A stretch of 16,642 nucleotides of DNA from the NCBI GenBank assembly GCA_030619215.1, contig JAUXBV010000008.1, forward strand, positions 1 through 16,642, read 5' to 3'. The notes beneath the pieces were generated by a model. That model made no database searches, had not been told where the DNA came from, and saw only the letters and a list, made by a program, of their open reading frames with translations. Made by a program: the position numbers and the translations under genes. Of this stretch, positions 1-7,367 are shown piece by piece. Positions within the stretch are counted from its first letter, which is position 1; every line of letters starts with the position of its first letter. Origin of the DNA: Fibrobacterota bacterium (GTDB lineage: Bacteria > Fibrobacterota > Chitinivibrionia > Chitinivibrionales > JANQEN01).

Positions 1-78
1 AAATTTATTTGTTAGTACTCATTATCTCTCTTAAAAGAGACTCAATATTATCCTATACTTAGATAATATCACTCTTCG

Positions 79-118
79 ATACCAAAGGTGTTGCCGTTAA
101 CGGGAACACCTTTGGTAT
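79..118. terminator. Strong hairpin downstream of the C25 array
   Basis: A perfect 14-base inverted repeat (ATACCAAAGGTGTT at 79-92 with its complement at 105-118) encloses a further CCG/CGG pairing and a TTAA loop. It lies 34 bases past the stop of the last protease gene. Neither side has a clear T-run, so it is not a textbook intrinsic terminator; it may instead protect the 3' end or stop transcription in both directions. Confidence 0.55.
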
Positions 119-151
119 TATCTCAAAATTTAATTTATAAAATATGACAAC

Positions 152-2548
152 TTACTTTGTTACGACAAATTTCTTTACCAGCTTATTATTATTTATGCCC
201 ATTCTTAAATAATAAATGCCATTACTTATGTCGCTGCTGTTAAATCCAACAGAATGATCTCCGGCGTTCTGATTTTCATTGAGAACCGTCTTAATCAAGG
301 CGCCTCTGGAGTCATAAAGAGAAATAGTTACCAGTCCCTTAACAGGCAAAGAGTAGGCAATTCTGCCGTATTTTCCATTGATAGTAATTCTACTCCCTGC
401 TTTATCAATTAAATCCTCTGAAATACCCTGCGAGCTGATCTGTATCTCGCCCTGATAGGGAAGGTAATTATGTGCCTTTACGTTAATCTTCAGCTTCCCG
501 CCAGGATTGGCATTCACAAAACTTGCCAGTGCCTGATCGTTAATATTACACTTACCGTCTTCTCCGGTCAACTGTGCGCAGATTATTGTGTCTGCCCGGC
601 CATTGCCGTCAAGCAGTGCAACCCAGGTATACGGTTTTTGGGTATCCCAGGTAAATGTCGTACTGCTTAACGTCGTAGGATGGTCTGCCTGAAGGTTCTG
701 CGGTATTTCCGTCCACATGGAAAGTGCCGGATCTCCGAGGATAGTCCACTCATAGCACATATATTTCATCTGTCCGTAATAGGGTGGTTTTGTAATATCA
801 GATTCAATAATTAAATCAGCATTTATCTCTTTTGAATAACCATTCATCATCTCCGCATGATGCAGCTTTTTATTAAAAATTGCGTCATGAAAATATCGTT
901 GATATCTTACGCTTGATCCATCCGTACCATCAGCGCTTGCAGTCCCGTCATCCCCCAGGCCATACCTGGTGCAGCTTAAAAATATTATTGCGGCAGTCGG
1001 AATCCCTACAGTAAATTGTTCAGCTATACAGTCAGACGTATAACTACCTCCCGGAGTTTTGTTATCAAAAGACCCGTTATAACAGCCTGTTGTAGAAGCA
1101 AAGAAAAAATTGGCATTGGTACCATTATTAGTAAAATTACTGGTATTAACATCGTTATTATACAATTTCATAATGTAAGTATTGTTTGAATGTCCTACAT
1201 GGTTCAACCAGCAAATTTTATCGTTTTTGATAGCATTTGTCAAGGTGGTCTTTGTCCAGGTGTTATCTTTATCATATAATTCAGTTATATCCCAACTGCT
1301 GGGGAGTCCTTCCGTCGTATACCCGTTTTGTGTACATGTGCCTTTTAGCAGCAGCATTTCATCTTTTCCCCAGCACTCAACCGGGTGGTCGGGAGGTCCC
1401 CACGCGTACTCTCCTGCAAGTAAAGCGTTCTTTGTTTCATTTACAACCGGCGTTTCCATGTATTTTATCGTTTTATCCATAAGATTGGTTAATTCAGAAG
1501 CATTGTCAGCAGGAAAACGGGAAGCATAAACCTCCCAGCCTATATCCTCAGTGCCGAACTCACCATAATACTGATTGCTACCTTTCCAGTCCCCGTCAAG
1601 GCATGAAAAATAACAATCTGCAGCAACGTCCTTGTCATCATAATAATCCGAGCCATAATCATAAAATGACGCATGCATTCCACGATGTGGAACATCATTT
1701 GAATTACTGTTGTCATCATCCCCGCCAAGCAGGACATAAACGATATTGTGATTCTCATATTCCTGGATTATATAGTTTCGAACCTTATCCGCATCATCAT
1801 CACCGCTCATATTGGATTTAATATCCGACATGGAGGTAACTTTTGTTCTCATGGCTCTTCTGGTGTTGAACTCAACAAAAGCGCCATAATTATTCTGTAT
1901 TGCGTCCGAGGCTACGATCAGATACTCATAATCGCCCGGGTTCCTTTCACTGTTGGGCAGGGCGTCTACTGCTTCCGGGTTGTCAACAAGGTTCTTCAGT
2001 TGGCTTTTAATAAAGCTGTTGCATTTATAAACCGGTAAATCCCTAGTTACAACAGTATTTACTTTAACGGCAATTTTATTGAAGTATTGTAATACACCTG
2101 ATACCGGATTATACTGAATCGGATTTAAAACGGTAATGAAGATAATATGGCCATTCTTTTTGATTGTGTAAAAATTCTCGGATTTAACCGAACCGGGATG
2201 AAATTCGTCCCTTTCATAAACCGGCGAGCTGCGTTTTAAATAGTCATTCGGCGGCATAAAAGATATTCTCCCGCCTTGCGTAACAGGTTTAAGGTAATAG
2301 CTACCTGCTAATGTAATAGGGTCTCCATATTCAACATCAAAAGAGACTGGCATCTCCCCTTTGGGAACAAGCAGCCTTACCGGTCTTACCGATACTAACG
2401 GCGCAAAGGCTTCTTTGCTTAAACGGCAGCCCCGTATAATTGCCGCTCCTTTTGAAATAACCGGTTTTGTGAAAAAATAATCCTCCTTAATTTCCGAGGC
2501 AAACAGCAAACAGGGAATTATTAATAAGGGAAGAAGTTTTTTTAACAT
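152..2548 (-). CDS. Gingipain-like C25 cysteine protease with propeptide and T9SS sorting domain (copy 1)
   Basis: Predicted secreted endopeptidase of family C25 (gingipain type), exported by Sec and then T9SS. In the 798-residue form, residues 1-17 are a signal peptide and about 20-202 a propeptide like that of gingipains, ending near a Ser-Glu-Arg site. The catalytic domain runs from DYEYLIV (about 206) to GDPALSMWTE (about 614). The probable catalytic His453 lies in NHVGHS and Cys489 in TTGCYNGSFD. An Ig-like region (about 620-705) and a type A sorting domain (about 725-798, ending KKFVVTK) follow. The frame extends 10 codons upstream to 2578, but GGAGG at 2554-2558 sits 5 bases before the ATG at 2548, and a clean signal peptide starts there, so I chose the inner start. 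It is the last of three tandem paralogues. Family and secretion route are secure; substrate specificity cannot be read from the sequence. Confidence 0.9.
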   Translation of the reverse strand: MLKKLLPLLIIPCLLFASEIKEDYFFTKPVISKGAAIIRGCRLSKEAFAPLVSVRPVRLLVPKGEMPVSFDVEYGDPITLAGSYYLKPVTQGGRISFMPPNDYLKRSSPVYERDEFHPGSVKSENFYTIKKNGHIIFITVLNPIQYNPVSGVLQYFNKIAVKVNTVVTRDLPVYKCNSFIKSQLKNLVDNPEAVDALPNSERNPGDYEYLIVASDAIQNNYGAFVEFNTRRAMRTKVTSMSDIKSNMSGDDDADKVRNYIIQEYENHNIVYVLLGGDDDNSNSNDVPHRGMHASFYDYGSDYYDDKDVAADCYFSCLDGDWKGSNQYYGEFGTEDIGWEVYASRFPADNASELTNLMDKTIKYMETPVVNETKNALLAGEYAWGPPDHPVECWGKDEMLLLKGTCTQNGYTTEGLPSSWDITELYDKDNTWTKTTLTNAIKNDKICWLNHVGHSNNTYIMKLYNNDVNTSNFTNNGTNANFFFASTTGCYNGSFDNKTPGGSYTSDCIAEQFTVGIPTAAIIFLSCTRYGLGDDGTASADGTDGSSVRYQRYFHDAIFNKKLHHAEMMNGYSKEINADLIIESDITKPPYYGQMKYMCYEWTILGDPALSMWTEIPQNLQADHPTTLSSTTFTWDTQKPYTWVALLDGNGRADTIICAQLTGEDGKCNINDQALASFVNANPGGKLKINVKAHNYLPYQGEIQISSQGISEDLIDKAGSRITINGKYGRIAYSLPVKGLVTISLYDSRGALIKTVLNENQNAGDHSVGFNSSDISNGIYYLRMGINNNKLVKKFVVTK

Positions 2549-2553
2549 ACATA

Positions 2554-2558
2554 CCTCC
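2554..2558 (-). promoter_or_regulatory. Ribosome binding site that sets the start of C25 copy 1
   Basis: GGAGG on the minus strand, 5 bases before the ATG at 2548. It falls inside the longer open frame starting at 2578, whose own ATG has no purine-rich element, and so decides for the shorter protein. Confidence 0.7.
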
Positions 2559-2576
2559 AGGTTTAAGTTTTTTTTC

Positions 2577-2596
2577 ATGGTTATTTATGGTTATTT
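2577..2596. repeat. Ten-base tandem duplication at the 5' end of C25 copy 1
   Basis: ATGGTTATTT occurs twice back to back in the presumed untranslated leader of copy 1, and overlaps the upstream, probably unused ATG at 2578. No function is evident. Confidence 0.5.
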
Positions 2597-2614
2597 ATAG
2601 TATAAATATAACCA

Positions 2615-2644
2615 ATTAGAAATAAATACCGGAAAATAATTCAA
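2615..2644 (-). promoter_or_regulatory. Possible promoter of C25 copy 1
   Basis: TTGAAT (2639-2644), an 18-base spacer and TCTAAT (2615-2620) on the minus strand, just past the possible terminator of copy 2. The -35 box is identical to that proposed for the regulator operon. The A+T-rich context makes chance matches easy, so confidence is low. Confidence 0.3.
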
Positions 2645-2653
2645 TAATTCATT

Positions 2654-2678
2654 AAAAAAACGTTCACTGGCAGAGAAC
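2654..2678 (-). terminator. Possible intrinsic terminator after C25 copy 2
   Basis: On the minus strand GTTCTCTGCCAGTGAAC (2662-2678) can fold into a seven-pair hairpin with one mismatch and is followed, after one base, by seven T (2654-2660). It begins 22 bases after the stop codon of copy 2. The stem is short, so termination may be partial. Confidence 0.45.
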
Positions 2679-2699
2679 AACAATTTATTAATACATTAC

Positions 2700-5105
2700 C
2701 TATTTTGCCACCACAAATTTTGTTACAACCTTGTTACTATTTGCAGTAACTTTCAGGTAGTATATACCATTGGAAAGATATCTATTTCCAAATGTTACTG
2801 AATGCTCTCCGGCACTCTGCATCTCATTTACAACGGTTTTAAGCAGAGCCCCCCGTGAATTATAAACCGATATATTTACCGGCCCATTAGCTGACAAACG
2901 GTAATTAATACGGCCCGTTCTATTATAAAAAGTAACCTTATAATCCCTGAACGAATTCCCATTAGTACTATTGATATTGCCAATATTTATAAGTACTTCA
3001 CCCTGATAGGGTAAAAAGTTATGAGCCTTTACGTTTATTTTCATTTTTTTACCCTGGTTTGCCAGGAGATAGTTTGTTAAGGCTTCCTCTTCGATTTCAC
3101 ACTTGCCGTCCTCCCCTGTCATTTGAGAGCTGATGATACTGTCACCAGCCTCAGTGAGAAGGGCAACCCAGGTATAAGCTTTTTTGGTGTCCCATACAAA
3201 CCTCGGCTCAATAAATTCATCCGGATGGTCTGCCGAAAGCTCCTGCGGCACTTCCGTCCAGATTGAAAGGGCCGGGTCTCCAAGCATACATATATCATAG
3301 GCAGCCCACTTTACCTGTCCATAATATGGAGGTTTATGAAGGTCGGGATCGCAGATAATATCCTTATTCACCTCTTTTGAATAGCCGTTCATCATCTCTG
3401 CGTGGTGTATCTTGTGGCCAAAGATCGCATCATGAAAATACCGGTGAATCCTCTGGCCCGAACCGTCATGGCCTGAGCTTCCCTGATATCCGTCATCACC
3501 GAAACCGGATCTTGTGTTACTGATAAAAGCAACAGCACCATTTGATATCCCTGCAGTAAAATATTCACCGATACAATCGGCGCTGGTATATCCTGTTTTA
3601 GTCCTGTTATCAAATGATCCCGGGTAGCAGCCCTGGGTGTAGGCAACGAAAAAATTCGCATTTGTGCCGTTATTCTTGAAGTTGTTATTGGTAACATCGG
3701 ACGAATATACCTTCATTATGTAACTGATATTTGAATGTCCCAGATGGTCGATCCAGGCAACTCCCTTGTCGTTCACATTACTTAAAAATGTCGACTTCGA
3801 CCAAGTTCCGTCTTGATCGTATAATTCGGTTGTAGTCCAGCCCGAGGTAGGAAAACCAGTGGTCGTGAAATTATTTGCCGTGGAAACCCCTTTAAACTGT
3901 ATCATGCACATTTTTCCCCAGCAGTCCACCGGGTGGTCCGGAGGGCCCCACAGGTGCTCACCTAAAAGCATATTTCTTTTAACCTCATCTGCAACCGGCT
4001 GCTCAGAATATTTTATAGTTTTGTTGATCATATTATTTAATTCAGTGGAATTATCCACAGCAAAACGGGCTGCATACACTTCCCACCCTATGTCTTCACT
4101 ACCGGGCTCACCATAATAACTGCTTCCCGCGACCTGCCAGGTCCCGTCAAGACAGGAAAAATAGAGATCACCGGCTACATCCTTATCATCGAAAAAATCC
4201 GTTCCATAATCATATAACTGAACATGCAATCCGCGATGCGGGATGTCATTGTCATCATTATTTTCATCATCTTCACCAAGCAAAACAAATACAATGTTAT
4301 GCTTCTCATATTGATCGGCAATGTATTGCCTGAGCTCATCCGCATCATCTTTACCTGTGAAATTGGCCTTCACATAGCTGATCGACTGAACCCGTGTTCT
4401 CATACCCCGCCTTGTATTAAAGCTGATCAATTCACCAAAGGAGTTTTCAAGCGCATCTGTTGTTACTATCAGGTAATCATAGTCATCAGGCCCTCTTTTT
4501 GTAAGGGGCAATTTATCTACGGCTTCAGGATTGTCAACATACAGCCTTAACAGGCTCTTGACCCATGGGAAGCATTTATACGAAGGTGCGTCTCTTGTAA
4601 CTTCAGTAGTAACCGAAACAGAAATTTTCCGATAATACAACATTTCACCCGTAACAGGATTATACTGAACAGGAAACAGCTTGGCAGTGAAAATGGTATG
4701 TCCGTTTTTATAGGTATAAAAAAACTTCTCCGATCCGACAATACCGGGAAAAAATTCATTCTTTTCATAATACTCAGAGCTGCGAGTGAAATAACCTGCC
4801 GGGGGCGTCTCAGAAATCCGGCCTCCGGGCCTGAAAGGGACTACCGTATATGATCCTTCCAGTTTAACCGGATCACCATAAGTGACATCGAATGAAACAG
4901 GTTTTGTACCGTAAGGAATCAGAAGGTTGACCGGCCTTACCACAACACACGGCGCAAAAGGCACCATCATGGTGCGGCACCCGTTCAACCGTACCACATT
5001 GTCAACAACCTCCGGCCTGTCGAAAAAGTAATCTCTTTCAATCTTTGCAAACAGCAATCCGGGTATTAAAAGAATAAGGAAAACCCGTTTAAACATAGAA
5101 TACAT
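2700..5105 (-). CDS. Gingipain-like C25 cysteine protease with propeptide and T9SS sorting domain (copy 2)
   Basis: Full-length paralogue (801 residues) of the neighbouring C25 proteases. A signal peptide covers residues 1-20, and the propeptide about 22-204 ends in LTKR, a plausible processing site. The catalytic domain spans about 208-618, with the probable dyad His457 (DHLGHSN) and Cys493 (TQGCYPGSFD), the same 36-residue spacing as in the sister genes. An Ig-like segment (about 622-708) and a T9SS type A sorting domain (about 728-801, ending TKFVVAK) complete it. The acidic stretch GEDDENNDDND (277-287) lies where gingipains have a loop leading to the I/V-P motif and could bind calcium; that is inference. 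The start at 5105 is preceded by the purine-rich GAGGGGGAG, but a Met three codons further in (5096) is also possible. Gaps of 124 and 151 bases separate it from the neighbouring proteases. Confidence 0.9.
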   Translation of the reverse strand: MYSMFKRVFLILLIPGLLFAKIERDYFFDRPEVVDNVVRLNGCRTMMVPFAPCVVVRPVNLLIPYGTKPVSFDVTYGDPVKLEGSYTVVPFRPGGRISETPPAGYFTRSSEYYEKNEFFPGIVGSEKFFYTYKNGHTIFTAKLFPVQYNPVTGEMLYYRKISVSVTTEVTRDAPSYKCFPWVKSLLRLYVDNPEAVDKLPLTKRGPDDYDYLIVTTDALENSFGELISFNTRRGMRTRVQSISYVKANFTGKDDADELRQYIADQYEKHNIVFVLLGEDDENNDDNDIPHRGLHVQLYDYGTDFFDDKDVAGDLYFSCLDGTWQVAGSSYYGEPGSEDIGWEVYAARFAVDNSTELNNMINKTIKYSEQPVADEVKRNMLLGEHLWGPPDHPVDCWGKMCMIQFKGVSTANNFTTTGFPTSGWTTTELYDQDGTWSKSTFLSNVNDKGVAWIDHLGHSNISYIMKVYSSDVTNNNFKNNGTNANFFVAYTQGCYPGSFDNRTKTGYTSADCIGEYFTAGISNGAVAFISNTRSGFGDDGYQGSSGHDGSGQRIHRYFHDAIFGHKIHHAEMMNGYSKEVNKDIICDPDLHKPPYYGQVKWAAYDICMLGDPALSIWTEVPQELSADHPDEFIEPRFVWDTKKAYTWVALLTEAGDSIISSQMTGEDGKCEIEEEALTNYLLANQGKKMKINVKAHNFLPYQGEVLINIGNINSTNGNSFRDYKVTFYNRTGRINYRLSANGPVNISVYNSRGALLKTVVNEMQSAGEHSVTFGNRYLSNGIYYLKVTANSNKVVTKFVVAK

Positions 5106-5229
5106 ATCTCCCCCTCTTTGAGATGATATAATTATAATTGCGGAACTACTCTATCCCCTATACATTTGATTATACAAATATAAATAATACCCTTTGATTA
5201 TCGATGCCTTTATACTCACTTTAAAACAT

Positions 5230-7056
5230 TTATCTTGTGAGATAAAATTTTCTGACTGATTGAGTGTTGTTACATTTAAATTTACAATAATAAATGCCGC
5301 TGCTTAAATTATCATTTTTAAAAGATACGGTATAACTCCCAGCGTTCTGATTCCCATTTACAACTGTCTTTAGTAATATCCCTTTAGGATTATAAATAGA
5401 AATATTTACTAACCCACTGGTTGTAAGGTAATAGTCAATAATGCCTGCTTTAGCATATAATCTGACTTTTTTTATCTTTAAAACATCCATTGGATTTTTA
5501 TCTATATTTCCTTGAGGAATAAATATCTCTCCTTGATATGGTAAATAATTATGTGCTTTTACTTCTATTTTCATCCATTTTCCTGGATTTGCTATAATAT
5601 AATTACTCAAGGCATCTTCATCTATTTCGCACTTTCCATCCTCACCGGTCAATTGAGAAGAGATAATACTGTCTTTTTCTTTGTCAAGGAGAGCAATCCA
5701 GGTATATGGATTTTTAGTATCCCATACAAATTTTGGCTCAATAAAAAAATCCGGATGATCTGCCTGTAACTCCTGTGGTTTTTCTGTCCATATTGAAAGA
5801 GCCGGGTCCCCAAGGATATTTATACTATAACAGGCATATTTCATTGCTCCATAATAGGGTGGCTTTTGTATATCAGAGTCTATAATTAAATCAGCATTTA
5901 TTTCTTTAGAATAGGCGTTCATCATTTCAAGATAGTGTATTTTCTTATTAAATAGTGCATCATGGAAATACCGGTGAAGCCTTTGGCCTGCATAGTCTGT
6001 ATTGTTGCTATTACCAGTACCATACCTGGAACTGCCAACAAAAGCTACTGCCCCGTTTGAAATTCCTGCAGTGAATTGTTCGCCAATGCAATCGGTGCTA
6101 TTATAACTTCCTCCTGTAGTTCTGTTATCAAATGATCCAGCATAACAGCTTTGCGTATAAAAGAGGAAAAAATTGGCATTCGTACCGTTGTTAATAAAGT
6201 TGCTGTCAGTCACCTGATTAAGATAGTGTTTTAAAACATAACCAGTATTTGCATGACCCACATGATTAATCCAGGTAATTTTCTCCTCACTTATTTTGTT
6301 TCTTATATGTGCAGCATTAAAAGGATCATACCATTCATACATTTTTGTTACGTCCCAGGTATCAGTAAAACCAACCGTTGTGTATCCATTTGCATTACAA
6401 ACTCCTATTAGCTCATCTAAAGGAAAAAGTGGTGGCGGTGGGTCAGGATTATTCCAGAGCTCCTCTTGTATTAGTAAAACGTTTTTTGCCTCATTGACAA
6501 CCGGCTCTTCAGAATATTTAATTGTCTTATTTATCATGTTATTCAATTCTGTTTCATTGTCAACAGGAAAACGAGCTGCATATACCTCCCAGGTCATATC
6601 CTCTGTCCCATACTCTCCATAGTACTGATTTGGGCCTTTCCAATCACCATCGAGGCATGAGAAATACATATCGGCAGCAATGTCCTTATCCTCATAATAA
6701 TCCGTACCGTAATCATAAAATGAAGCGCGGAATCCACGATGCGGAATATCATTAGGATTATTATTATCATCATCCCCGCCAAGCAACACATAAACAATAC
6801 TGTGTTCTTCATATTCCTGTTTAATGAAATTCCTGAGCTTATCCGCATCATCTACACCAATCATATTTGCTTTTATGTAATCAATAGTCTGTACCTTTGT
6901 CCTCAAGCATCTTCGTTTGTTAAACTCTACAAATTCTTTCCAGCTATTTTTTAATGCGTCAGGTGTAACTATTAGATACTCATAGTCATCTTCACCTTTG
7001 ACTTCAGCCGAAAGCATTAATACCGGTATTAACAGGATGAGAAGGGATTTTTTCAT
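5230..7056 (-). CDS. C25 cysteine protease lacking the propeptide, with T9SS sorting domain (copy 3)
   Basis: This 608-residue C25 protease has a signal peptide (1-17) followed almost directly by the catalytic domain (DYEYLIV at 24). The roughly 190-residue propeptide of its two downstream paralogues is absent, with the frame intact. The dyad is kept: His268 in NHVGHAN and Cys304 in TQSCYAGSFD. The catalytic domain ends near residue 425; an Ig-like part (about 428-515) and a sorting domain (about 535-608, ending RKFYLTR) follow. The segment at 197-220, rich in Pro (NPDPPPPLFP), replaces the WGPPDHP..CWGK segment of the other two copies. AAAGGA at 7065-7070 lies 8 bases before the ATG. The gene is visibly richer in A+T than its neighbours. 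The missing pro-part could mean a constitutively active enzyme, a different folding route or an enzyme in decay; the intact active site argues for function. Confidence 0.88.
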   Translation of the reverse strand: MKKSLLILLIPVLMLSAEVKGEDDYEYLIVTPDALKNSWKEFVEFNKRRCLRTKVQTIDYIKANMIGVDDADKLRNFIKQEYEEHSIVYVLLGGDDDNNNPNDIPHRGFRASFYDYGTDYYEDKDIAADMYFSCLDGDWKGPNQYYGEYGTEDMTWEVYAARFPVDNETELNNMINKTIKYSEEPVVNEAKNVLLIQEELWNNPDPPPPLFPLDELIGVCNANGYTTVGFTDTWDVTKMYEWYDPFNAAHIRNKISEEKITWINHVGHANTGYVLKHYLNQVTDSNFINNGTNANFFLFYTQSCYAGSFDNRTTGGSYNSTDCIGEQFTAGISNGAVAFVGSSRYGTGNSNNTDYAGQRLHRYFHDALFNKKIHYLEMMNAYSKEINADLIIDSDIQKPPYYGAMKYACYSINILGDPALSIWTEKPQELQADHPDFFIEPKFVWDTKNPYTWIALLDKEKDSIISSQLTGEDGKCEIDEDALSNYIIANPGKWMKIEVKAHNYLPYQGEIFIPQGNIDKNPMDVLKIKKVRLYAKAGIIDYYLTTSGLVNISIYNPKGILLKTVVNGNQNAGSYTVSFKNDNLSSGIYYCKFKCNNTQSVRKFYLTR

Positions 7057-7107
7057 TTACATTTTCCTTTTGTGATGATTTTCTTCTTTCACTATCGAAG
7101 TATAATT

Positions 7108-7350
7108 TTATTTTGCTATAATAAATCTCTTTACAACTTTATTTTTAACAATCATTCTCAAGCAGTAAATACTATTGCTCAGGTTATCTGTTCTGTAAGT
7201 TATGGAATGCGCCCCAACCTCTTGATTCCCATTTGCAACGTAAACAGTGCCATTATGTATAAGGGGAGTTAGAAATGAGTACTCTTTTCTAACTCCCCCG
7301 GCATAGAGGGTTATAGGAACAAGGAGAAGTATAAGACTTTTTTTTATCAT
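7108..7350 (-). pseudogene. Internally deleted C25 protease remnant (signal peptide plus end of sorting domain)
   Basis: An 80-codon frame whose two halves match the opposite ends of the neighbouring proteases. Residues 1-38 align with the signal peptide and first propeptide residues (VRKEYSFLTPLIHNG beside IKEDYFFTKPVISKG in copy 1). Residues 41-80 (GNQEVGAHS to KRFIIAK) align with the last 40 residues of the T9SS sorting domain. About 720 residues, including the whole catalytic domain, are missing and the junction is in frame. AAGGAG at 7355-7360, 4 bases before the ATG, is intact and sits in the 17-base gap after the upstream gene, so the remnant could still be translated. It is best read as a deletion scar; a small secreted peptide cannot be excluded, though only about half of a sorting domain remains. 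Confidence 0.75.
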
Positions 7351-7354
7351 TGTT

Positions 7355-7360
7355 CTCCTT
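7355..7360 (-). promoter_or_regulatory. Ribosome binding site of the C25 remnant
   Basis: AAGGAG on the minus strand, 4 bases before the ATG at 7350. It is one of the best Shine-Dalgarno matches in the window although it serves a gutted gene, which suggests the deletion left the 5' end untouched. Confidence 0.6.
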
Positions 7361-7367
7361 GCAAAGG

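Noticed and set aside
27..40. Inverted repeat TCTCTT-AA-AAGAGA near the left edge
   Set aside because: The stem is only six pairs with a two-base loop too tight to form; no gene context is visible to give it a role.
1182..1529. Plus-strand open frame of 115 codons within C25 copy 1
   Set aside because: It lies antisense to a well-supported protease catalytic domain and its translation has no recognisable features. The same holds for frames at 470-670, 1748-2038, 4224-4550 and 6296-6622.
5169..5182. TATATTTG, which fits the Bacteroidota -7 pattern TAnnTTTG, and an adjoining TATAAT upstream of C25 copy 2
   Set aside because: No matching upstream element lies at the right distance and the region is very A+T-rich; the other promoters of the window look like ordinary sigma70 sites.
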